Below, one piece after another: positions 6,969-13,051 of a stretch of 24,976 nucleotides of DNA. Each line of letters begins with the position of its first letter. Within the stretch, counting starts at the first letter, position 1. Source of the stretch: CAZVCJ01 sp964625745 (GTDB taxonomy: Bacteria; Chloroflexota; Anaerolineae; VGOG01); assembly GCA_964625745.1 (NCBI GenBank), contig CAZVCJ010000046.1, positions 1 to 24,976 on the forward strand, read 5' to 3'. The translations under genes and the position numbers were made by a program. The notes below the pieces were generated by a model. The model had not been told where the DNA came from. It made no database searches and saw nothing but the letters and a program-made list of their open reading frames with translations.

Positions 6969-7529
6969 ATGAACGAGCGAGAGTTCACGAACAAAGTCAC
7001 GAACAGTCAAGAGGACTTTTTGCAGGATTTCCTGGACCCTCTGGAGGAGCGGGACGTACCGTTTTGCGTCATCGGCGGCCTGGCCGTTAATGCCTACGCC
7101 GAACCGGTCGTGAGCCTGGACCTCGACTTGGTGGTCACCTCTGACCGGGTGGATGAACTGGCGGGGATTTTGGAGCAGCGTTTTGCAGTCCAGAGGTTCC
7201 CCCATAGCATCAACGTGTCCAGCCCCTCCTCGGGCCTGCGCATTCGACTACAAACCGATCCCAAGTATCAGGACTTCATCGCCCGCGCCTCACGGCAGAT
7301 GATATTGGGATATGAAGTCTCGGTAGCGGCTTTGGAGGACGTCCTGCAAGGCAAGGTTTGGGCTTTCTCCGACCCAACCCGGCGGCCCTTCGGCTATGCT
7401 CAGGACAGGCCCAGCAAGCGCCAGAAGGACCTGGCGGACATTATGCGCCTGGTTGAAACGCACCCGCACCTGATCGCCCTACTGCCTGAGCCGCTGCGTG
7501 AACAAATTCATTATCTTCTGGGTGAATGA
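6969..7529 (+). CDS. Nucleotidyltransferase-fold protein (MNT/AbiEii-like)
   Basis: The product has 186 residues and a minimal nucleotidyltransferase fold. The GGLAVNAY turn (Gly36-Tyr43) is followed by the D-x-D metal pair in SLDLDLVV (Asp51, Asp53), and the C-terminal part holds KRQKDLADIMRLVE, which is typical of this family. Such proteins are predicted nucleotidyltransferases, sometimes antitoxin-like, with no established substrate here. A 24-bp element at 7387-7410 adds eight residues (FGYAQDRP) between RRP and SKRQKD, and removing them gives the usual family sequence. The ATG lies 1 bp after the GT2 stop, and the next gene starts 4 bp after its stop, so all three are probably translationally coupled. 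Its position between two glycosyltransferases does not reveal a glycan role. Confidence 0.78.
   Translation: MNEREFTNKVTNSQEDFLQDFLDPLEERDVPFCVIGGLAVNAYAEPVVSLDLDLVVTSDRVDELAGILEQRFAVQRFPHSINVSSPSSGLRIRLQTDPKYQDFIARASRQMILGYEVSVAALEDVLQGKVWAFSDPTRRPFGYAQDRPSKRQKDLADIMRLVETHPHLIALLPEPLREQIHYLLGE
7387..7410 (+). repeat. 24-bp dispersed element inside the nucleotidyltransferase gene
   Basis: The copy starts CCTTCGGCTATG and ends CTCAGGACAGGC and is identical in 23 of 24 positions to the copy at 18870-18893. It is in-frame and encodes the FGYAQDRP peptide. Short GGCCC direct repeats flank its core. No heptad array surrounds this copy, unlike three of the others. Confidence 0.85.
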
Positions 7530-7533
7530 GCAA

Positions 7534-8727
7534 ATGCGTATTGGTCTGATCACCGGCGAATATCCTCCCGACCAAGGTGGCGTGGGCGACTTCACCCACG
7601 AACTGGGGCAGGCACTGGCGACCCTGAGTCACGAAATCCACGTGATCACCAGTGCCTCACACAACCTGCAACCCGAAACCCGAAACTCGGTAGTAGTCCA
7701 TCGCAGCATCCACGGCTGGGGCTGGGACTGTTGGCGCGACATCAGCCGGCTGCACGACGCACTCCACTTCGACGTCCTGAACACCCAGTATCAAACAGCC
7801 GCTTATGGGATGCATTCCGCCATCAACCTCTTGCCACTGCGACTGCGGACAGGCACAGAGCTCTGTCCTCACACAGTCGTTACCTTCCACGATCTGAAGG
7901 CGCCCTATCTCTTCCCCAAGGCTGGTCACCTGCGCTGGTGGGTGAACCTTGTCCTGGCCCGCTGGAGCGACGCCGTCGTCGCCACCAACGCCGAGGATTT
8001 CGCCAGGCTGTCAACTTACTCGTTCATCCGTTCCCTATCGCTCATCCCCATCGGCTCCAACATCAGCCCTGAGCCTCCGGCAGATTATGATCGAGAGGCT
8101 TGGCGAGCCGACCGGGGACTGAAACCCGACGATCTCTTGTTGTCTTACTTCGGCTTCCTCAACGAGAGCAAAGGAGGCGAAACCCTGGTGCGCGCCCTGG
8201 CCAGGCTGGTGCAGTCAACCTCCAATATCCAATATCCAATATCCAATATCCAACTGATGATGGTGGGGGGCAAGATAGGCTCCAGCGATCCTACCAACGT
8301 GGCCTATCTGAAGAAAATTGAAGGATTGATCGAAGAGCTGGGTCTGACGGACGAAGTATTTTGGACAGGCTACACTCCCCAGCCCGAGGTTTCAGCCAAC
8401 CTGCTGGCCTCCGATGTCTGCGTGCTCCCCTATCGAGACGGGGCCTCCTTCCGACGAGGCAGCTTCATGGCAGCTCTCGCCCACGGCCTTCCCATCGTCA
8501 GCACCCGACCGAAAGTTGACGTGCCTGAGCTACGGCATGGGGAGAACATCCTCCTCGTTCCCCCCGATGCCCCCGTTGCGCTGGCCGAGGCCATAGCCAG
8601 GCTGGCCGTGGATGCCGGGCTACGGCGCCGCCTGGGTGAGGGGGCGGCCAGATTGACCCAGGACTTCACCTGGGGAAAGATCGCCGAGAAGACAGAAACG
8701 CTTTACGAAGAAATCCTGGGCTCATAA
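7534..8727 (+). CDS. GT4 family glycosyltransferase
   Basis: This is a 397-residue GT-B fold retaining glycosyltransferase, cytoplasmic or membrane-associated. The N-terminal domain opens with RIGLITGEYPPDQGGVGDFTHELG; the C-terminal Rossmann domain has SYFGFLNESKGGETLVRAL, LMMVGGKIG, VFWTGYTPQPEVSANLLASD and CVLPYRDGASFRRGSFMAALAHGLPIVST. The usual E-x7-E pair of GT4 enzymes is altered (DGASFRRGSFMAAL), so activity or chemistry may differ from the standard. ATG 7534 is preferred over GTG 7498 because the product then begins with the conserved first strand and has GGTGA 8 bases upstream. Two heptad arrays lie in loops: 7661-7688 (HNLQPETRNS) and 8218-8252 (STSNIQYPISNIQ, just before the LMMVGG strand). 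Confidence 0.9.
   Translation: MRIGLITGEYPPDQGGVGDFTHELGQALATLSHEIHVITSASHNLQPETRNSVVVHRSIHGWGWDCWRDISRLHDALHFDVLNTQYQTAAYGMHSAINLLPLRLRTGTELCPHTVVTFHDLKAPYLFPKAGHLRWWVNLVLARWSDAVVATNAEDFARLSTYSFIRSLSLIPIGSNISPEPPADYDREAWRADRGLKPDDLLLSYFGFLNESKGGETLVRALARLVQSTSNIQYPISNIQLMMVGGKIGSSDPTNVAYLKKIEGLIEELGLTDEVFWTGYTPQPEVSANLLASDVCVLPYRDGASFRRGSFMAALAHGLPIVSTRPKVDVPELRHGENILLVPPDAPVALAEAIARLAVDAGLRRRLGEGAARLTQDFTWGKIAEKTETLYEEILGS
7661..7688. repeat. Heptanucleotide tract in the GT4 gene
   Basis: There are four in-register units (ACAACCT, GCAACCC, GAAACCC, GAAACTC) of the form RNAACCC. They code for a polar loop between the VITSAS strand and the VVVHRSIHGWG strand of the N-terminal domain. Confidence 0.7.
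8218..8252. repeat. Heptanucleotide array in the GT4 gene
   Basis: One ACCTCCA unit is followed by four identical ATATCCA units, all in register. The insert lies in the loop before the LMMVGG strand of the donor domain. The unit is the complement of TGGATAT found at 17301-17342. Confidence 0.9.
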
Positions 8728-8730
8728 CAA

Positions 8731-8746
8731 AGGATTATTCAATCCT
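8731..8746. other. Small hairpin after the GT4 gene
   Basis: AGGATT and AATCCT form a perfect 6-bp stem with loop ATTC, four bases after the GT4 stop codon. No T-run follows, so it is unlikely to terminate transcription alone. Confidence 0.4.
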
Positions 8747-8764
8747 CGTGCCGGGAGCAAAGCG

Positions 8765-8879
8765 AGCGCCGGTTGAGTAGCCGCAGGCGTATCGAAACCA
8801 AGCGAGCGAACCTGTCCAGAAGACCCGCCTGGCTTCGATACGACTCTCCGCTGCGCTACGAGCCTACTCAGCCGGCGCT
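8765..8879. repeat. 115-bp inverted-repeat element (MITE/REP-like)
   Basis: The outer arms AGCGCCGGTTGAGTAG (8765-8780) and CTACTCAGCCGGCGCT (8864-8879) are complementary in 15 of 16 positions. The inner arms CGTATCGAAACCA (8788-8800) and TGGCTTCGATACG (8830-8842) match in 12 of 13. The unit fills most of the 173-bp gap between the GT4 and flippase-like genes and could fold into a long cruciform or RNA hairpin. It encodes nothing apparent. TTCGATACG-CTACTCA palindromes of this style are, to my recollection, common dispersed repeats in Chloroflexota, but copy number cannot be checked here. Confidence 0.72.
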
Positions 8880-8900
8880 TCCAAGAAAGAGAAGCGCTGG

Positions 8901-9875
8901 ATGAGAAAAGATAGGCTATTGAATCTGCTCAAGGTCGGCCTCAGCCTGACCTTGCTGGCTATTCTACTCAGTCAAGTGGGCTGGCAGCAGACCCTCGAAA
9001 CGCTGGGCAAGGCGAAGCTCCCCCACCTGGCAGTGGCTTTCGTGCTCTACCTGGTAGGCATCGTCGTCAGAGCCTACCGCTGGCGTATCCTGCTCAATGC
9101 GCTGAAGATAGACATCCCTTTGGCCAGGCTGACCACGCTTTACTTCGTAGGGACCTTCTTCAACAACATCCTACCCACCGGCATCGGAGGGGACGTGGTG
9201 CGGGTCTACGAACTCTCCAAGCAGAGCAAGAGACCTATGGACTCCGTCGGCACTGTGCTGCTGGATCGAGCGACTGGCCTCCTGGTGCTCTTTCTGATGG
9301 CCTTGCTGGCGCTCCCATTCAGCTATCGGTTGATCACTCCCAGCATAGCAGCGGTGATCTTGCTCCTCTGCCTGGGGAGTTGGGCCGGGCTGGGACTGGC
9401 ATTGCGGCGGGATTGGCTGGAGAGGTGGGGCTTTTTGAGGATCATGGCCAGGATAAAGCAGCTCAGAGAGCTCTACGAGTCGGTATACGCTTGCGGCCCC
9501 AGAGCCATCGGCGGCGCGTTGGTCGTCTCCTTCGTTTTCAACGTTTTGCTCATGGCCGTCAACTACCTCATCGCCCTCTCCCTGGGAGTGGAGATTTCCC
9601 TCTCATACTTCCTGCTGTTCATTCCCCTCATCTCCTTCCTGCTGGTCCTGCCCATCTCGCTAAGCGGGCTGGGAGTGCGCGAGGGGGGATACGTCTACCT
9701 GTTCGCGCAGGCCGGCGTCTCCGCACCCCTGGCCCTGGCCATGTCCCTCCTGTTCTATGCCCTGAACGTGGCCACCGGTTTGATCGGCGGGGTGCTGTAC
9801 GCCTTCGAGGGAGCGCGGGGGTATTTGGAGAAGAAGAGCGATGAAAGAAGATCCACTAATGCAAGAGATAAGTGA
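8901..9875 (+). CDS. YbhN/UPF0104-type flippase-like integral membrane protein
   Basis: The 324-residue polytopic inner-membrane protein matches the lysylphosphatidylglycerol synthase TM region family (UPF0104/YbhN, AglD-like). Visible hallmarks are VRAYRWRILL after the second helix, TLYFVGTFFNNILPTGIGGDVVRVYEL, and the C-terminal PISLSGLGVREGGYVYLF. About seven to eight hydrophobic segments are seen. In glycan clusters, members of this family are proposed to move or bind polyprenyl-linked or lipid-linked sugars, but no reaction is proven for most. The ATG at 8901 is preceded by AAGAGAAG. The last 35 bp overlap the following GT-C gene, indicating coupled expression. Confidence 0.87.
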   Translation: MRKDRLLNLLKVGLSLTLLAILLSQVGWQQTLETLGKAKLPHLAVAFVLYLVGIVVRAYRWRILLNALKIDIPLARLTTLYFVGTFFNNILPTGIGGDVVRVYELSKQSKRPMDSVGTVLLDRATGLLVLFLMALLALPFSYRLITPSIAAVILLLCLGSWAGLGLALRRDWLERWGFLRIMARIKQLRELYESVYACGPRAIGGALVVSFVFNVLLMAVNYLIALSLGVEISLSYFLLFIPLISFLLVLPISLSGLGVREGGYVYLFAQAGVSAPLALAMSLLFYALNVATGLIGGVLYAFEGARGYLEKKSDERRSTNARDK

Positions 9876-11937
9876 CCCGTCTTTGGGTGCCACCCAACCG
9901 CTCCGCGGTTCAGGAGGTTCGTTTGGCAGGCGAGCCAATTTGCGCCTTGCGGCGTCACCCGTCGTGGTTCTCCTCGTCGTCCTCGCGGTAGGCACCGGGT
10001 TCCGATTCTTCAACTTAGGCCTTGTGCGCCATAGCTACGATGATAGCTACCCCATCTACGATGCCCTCCGCATCCTTGACGGGCATAAGCTGCTGCTTAC
10101 TGGGCAGCCGTCCTCTGTCTTGCTAGATAATCCTCCCCTCATGAGCTATCTGCAGGCGATTCCGCTCCTGGTCTGGCGGTCTCCCTGGGCAGTATACATA
10201 TTCGTCACCGCGCTCAACACTATTGCTATATGGTTTGTGTATCGAGCAGCACAACAGCTTCTTGGAGATGCTGCTGGATTACTGTCAGCGTTTTTGTTCG
10301 CCATCAACCCGTGGGTTGTATACTTCAGCCGCACTACCTGGGTGCAGGCACTTATACCCTTCTTCACAGCGGTCATCGCCTGGGGGCTATGGCCGACTAT
10401 TGTGACGGAACGTCGTTCTCCATCCCGTGTGCTGGCCGCGGGTCTGGCGGTGACGGCGATGACGCAAACTTATATCCAGGCCTGGGGAGTACTGGCGCAG
10501 ATAGGGCCATTGGTGATTCTGTTCCGCCGCAGGATTCCTCGCCGATCACTCTACGCGGGAATATCCATCTTCGCTCTGGCCCTGACATTGTACGGCGTTG
10601 GCCTGTCAGAGGGATGGGAAATGAACCGCACGAAGTTACTGGGATTCCTCTCCAAGAGCGAGTTTCACCCAACCCGAGAAGGGCTGGACCACGCCGTCCG
10701 ACTTGTTACCGGGCGAGACTTCGAGTACGTCTACGCCAGGGAGGAAACGAAGGAATACGATCTTCGACGGACATGCTCATTGGCAGCACACTACCTGTTA
10801 GGTGTAGCATTGATCACTGGAGTGACACGTGCTGTGATAGAGTTGAGGCGAGGAGGTAGAGATCGCCGGACTGCTGTCGTCCTACTGGTCTGGTTTGCCG
10901 TGCCAATCGTGCTGGCGAGCATCTCTGCCTATCCCGTACATCCACACTATCTTCTACTAAGCTGCCCCGCAGGTCATATACTGGCTGCGTGGGGAATCTC
11001 ACCACTGTTGCACCGCAAGGGGCTACGCTGGATCGTGATCTTCATGCTGTTGATTATCGCTATTCTGTTTGGATTCAATCTCCATCGGGCCAGCCAGGAA
11101 GTAGCCAGCAGCCCAACAGGACCGGAGTTCGACGGCTGGGCTCTGGGAGCGGGCGCCCAGGTGGGAGCCGCTGTGCGGGATTTATCCAAGGGCAATAGCT
11201 ACCCTATAAGAATTTGCGCTAAAGGTGGTGAGACACTGCTCAGCAGTCTGAGTGGGGCCTATGTAACGACTCTGAAAGAAGTCGACTTTCCGAACTATGT
11301 GGTCCTGCCGGGCGAGGAACCGCTGCTGTATGTATTGGTCAACACCGTCCCTGAGCCAGAGGCTCTGGGACCGCTACAAGAATCATTTCCCGAACACGAC
11401 ATTCTACTTGCCGACGGTACCCATGTTTCCTTCCTCCAGGCATTGCCTTACAGTCGGGATAGCGCCCTTGCGCTGCCGGATGTGGCTCTTGACTGGCCCA
11501 GTGAAGCCGGGCTATCCATGCTGGGCTACAGTCTAAACGCAGCAATCCAGCCTGGCCAACCGATTCATTGCACAACGTATTGGCGTGTCGAAGAACTGCA
11601 TCCAGGGCGAGAGGAATGGTACATTGATGCCTTCTATCATCTCTTGGACCAGGCTGGTCAGATCATCACCAATGTCGGTGGACATGGTCAGTGGGGCTAC
11701 CGCTGGCAACTCAATGACGTGCATGTGGATCGAGTGAGCATCCCGGTCCCGGCTGATTTGGCTCCAGGAGAGTATCAGATCGCAATTGGCCTCTTTGATT
11801 GCATTCACGCGCGCAACTATCCCCTGCGTTCGCCCGACGGCCCAACTTACGCCGCAATCGTTCCGGTCACGGTTGAGAAAGTGGATCAGGTGAGAACTGC
11901 CATTGGTCGCCAACTCGCTCGCCTGGCAGTTAAGTGA
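9841..11937 (+). CDS. GT-C glycosyltransferase 1 (PMT/ArnT-like) with one C-terminal beta module
   Basis: The 698-residue enzyme is predicted to transfer sugar from a polyprenyl-phosphate donor on the outer face of the membrane. A short cytoplasmic N-terminus precedes the first helix (VVVLLVVLAVGTGFRF). The first external loop has SYDDSY with Asp67/Asp68 at the place of the usual Asp-Glu catalytic pair. About ten further helices reach residue 420. From about residue 555 to 690 comes a beta-rich module with the signature GYSL, PGQPI, TYWRV, FYHLLD, PGEYQIAIGLFD. ATG 9841 has GGAGAAGAAG at suitable distance; ATG 9859 is an in-frame alternative. It overlaps the flippase-like gene. Base and codon use look less G+C-skewed than in later GT-C genes, and no heptad arrays occur. 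Confidence 0.85.
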   Translation: MKEDPLMQEISDPSLGATQPLRGSGGSFGRRANLRLAASPVVVLLVVLAVGTGFRFFNLGLVRHSYDDSYPIYDALRILDGHKLLLTGQPSSVLLDNPPLMSYLQAIPLLVWRSPWAVYIFVTALNTIAIWFVYRAAQQLLGDAAGLLSAFLFAINPWVVYFSRTTWVQALIPFFTAVIAWGLWPTIVTERRSPSRVLAAGLAVTAMTQTYIQAWGVLAQIGPLVILFRRRIPRRSLYAGISIFALALTLYGVGLSEGWEMNRTKLLGFLSKSEFHPTREGLDHAVRLVTGRDFEYVYAREETKEYDLRRTCSLAAHYLLGVALITGVTRAVIELRRGGRDRRTAVVLLVWFAVPIVLASISAYPVHPHYLLLSCPAGHILAAWGISPLLHRKGLRWIVIFMLLIIAILFGFNLHRASQEVASSPTGPEFDGWALGAGAQVGAAVRDLSKGNSYPIRICAKGGETLLSSLSGAYVTTLKEVDFPNYVVLPGEEPLLYVLVNTVPEPEALGPLQESFPEHDILLADGTHVSFLQALPYSRDSALALPDVALDWPSEAGLSMLGYSLNAAIQPGQPIHCTTYWRVEELHPGREEWYIDAFYHLLDQAGQIITNVGGHGQWGYRWQLNDVHVDRVSIPVPADLAPGEYQIAIGLFDCIHARNYPLRSPDGPTYAAIVPVTVEKVDQVRTAIGRQLARLAVK
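9883..9954. repeat. Cluster of four hairpins in the 5' coding region of GT-C 1
   Basis: Consecutive inverted repeats are TTGGGT/ACCCAA (9883-9897), AACCGC/GCGGTT (9896-9910), TTGGC/GCCAA (9923-9938) and CGCC/GGCG (9943-9954). They encode residues of about 15-38, a polar stretch before the first membrane helix, just after the stop codon of the overlapping upstream gene. The packing suggests a palindromic inserted unit or translation-modulating RNA structure. Confidence 0.5.
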
Positions 11938-12025
11938 TTTTGGAAGAGACGAAACCTGGCTGAGCTCCACGATTCTGACCGCTTCCGTGCAGATGGATGC
12001 CTGCGAATGAAGTTCGCTAAGAGCC

Positions 12026-12069
12026 AAAGCACACTGAGGCGCGCTCTCAAGCGGCGAGGAGTGTGCTTT
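12026..12069. promoter_or_regulatory. Long stem-loop upstream of the Und-P-sugar synthase gene
   Basis: AAAGCACACT (12026-12035) and AGTGTGCTTT (12060-12069) are perfect 10-bp inverted arms separated by 24 nt. The spacer contains a further short CGC/GCG pair. It lies in the 172-bp gap between GT-C 1 and the GT2 gene. There is no T-run typical of an intrinsic terminator, so attenuation, an RNA-processing site or a mobile repeat are all possible. Confidence 0.5.
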
Positions 12070-12074
12070 CAGCC

Positions 12075-12090
12075 TCGGAATTGATTCCGA
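12075..12090. promoter_or_regulatory. Operator-like palindrome upstream of the GT2 start
   Basis: TCGGAATTGATTCCGA is a perfect palindrome of 7-bp arms around TG. It ends 5 bp before the AGAGG ribosome site (12096-12100) of the gene at 12110. Size and symmetry fit binding by a dimeric repressor, or a small RNA hairpin near the ribosome site. Confidence 0.42.
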
Positions 12091-12109
12091 TCTCAAGAGG
12101 TGAAAGAAG

Positions 12110-13051
12110 ATGAATCTATCCATTGTCATCCCCCTCTACAACGAGGAGGAGAACGTAGAGCCGCTTTACGCGCAATTAAAGGCCTCCCTGGATGGGGCAG
12201 GTCGAGAGTACGAAATCATCATCGTAGACGATGGGAGCACCGATGGGAGCTTCGAGGTCCTCAAGAGGCTGCACGAGAGCGATGAGCGCCTCAAGGCGAT
12301 CCGCTTCCGCCGCAACTTCGGACAGACGGCGGCCTTTGCTGCCGGCTTCGACCGCTCCCAGGGCCAGGTAGTGATCACTATGGACGCCGACCTCCAGAAC
12401 GATCCCGCCGACATCCCCCTGCTCCTGGAGAAGATCGAGGAGGGGTACGACGTGGTCAGCGGCTGGCGGGTGCACCGCCAGGACCCCTTCCTGACCCGCC
12501 GCGTCCCTTCGATAATCGCTAACTGGCTCATCTCCCAGGTCACGGGGGTGCATCTGCACGACTACGGTTGCTCCCTGAAAGCCTATCGCCGCGAGGTGGT
12601 GAAGAACGTCCAGCTCTACGGCGAGTTGCACCGCTTCATCCCCGCCATCGCCAACTGGATGGGGGTTTCCGTGGCTGAAGTGCCCGTGCGTCACTATGCC
12701 CGGCGCTTCGGCAAGTCCAAGTACGGCCTCTCTCGCACCGCCAGGGTGCTGTTGGATCTCCTGACGGTGCGCTTCTTGCTGAGCTATTCCACCAGACCGA
12801 TCCACATCTTCGGTGGACTGGGGCTGATCAGCTTCGCCGCGGGCATCGGCCTGGGCGGGTATCTGTCCTACGTCAAGTTTGCCCTCGGCCAGGACATCGG
12901 CGATCGTCCCCTGCTCCTCCTGGCGATATTGCTGATGGTGCTGGGCGTGCAGTTGATAAGCATGGGGCTGCTGGGAGAGCTGGTGGTGCGTACCTACTAC
13001 GAGACGCTGGATAAGCCCATCTACGCGGTGAGGGAAGTATTGGATGAGTGA
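12110..13051 (+). CDS. Polyprenyl-phosphate sugar synthase (GT2, GtrB/ArnC/DPM1-like)
   Basis: The 313-residue GT2 enzyme is anchored by two C-terminal helices. It is predicted to transfer a sugar from a nucleotide donor to polyprenyl (undecaprenyl) phosphate, making the donor used by GT-C enzymes. Motifs are SIVIPLYNEEENV, IIIVDDGSTDGS (Asp40-Asp45), FRRNFGQTAAFAAGFD, MDADLQNDP with the D-x-D pair Asp92/Asp94, GWR, and the GtrB/ArnC-type HDYGCSLKAYRREV. Membrane segments lie near 230-260 and 270-295. AGAGG sits 9 bases before the ATG. Its last 8 bp overlap the next GT-C gene (ATGAGTGA), which implies translational coupling and strongly suggests it supplies that enzyme's donor. Sugar identity is unknown. 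Confidence 0.93.
   Translation: MNLSIVIPLYNEEENVEPLYAQLKASLDGAGREYEIIIVDDGSTDGSFEVLKRLHESDERLKAIRFRRNFGQTAAFAAGFDRSQGQVVITMDADLQNDPADIPLLLEKIEEGYDVVSGWRVHRQDPFLTRRVPSIIANWLISQVTGVHLHDYGCSLKAYRREVVKNVQLYGELHRFIPAIANWMGVSVAEVPVRHYARRFGKSKYGLSRTARVLLDLLTVRFLLSYSTRPIHIFGGLGLISFAAGIGLGGYLSYVKFALGQDIGDRPLLLLAILLMVLGVQLISMGLLGELVVRTYYETLDKPIYAVREVLDE

Noticed and set aside
6969..7529. HEPN-MNT toxin-antitoxin pair
   Set aside because: The MNT-like fold is present but no HEPN-type helical partner (R-x4-6-H) is adjacent; its neighbours are glycosyltransferases.
7498..7533. GTG start extending the GT4 protein by 12 residues
   Set aside because: The extension overlaps the nucleotidyltransferase gene, is not conserved-looking, and ATG 7534 begins exactly at the first beta strand.
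8218..8252. CRISPR-like array
   Set aside because: Units are 7 bp with no spacers and lie inside a coding frame. No cas genes are present in the window.
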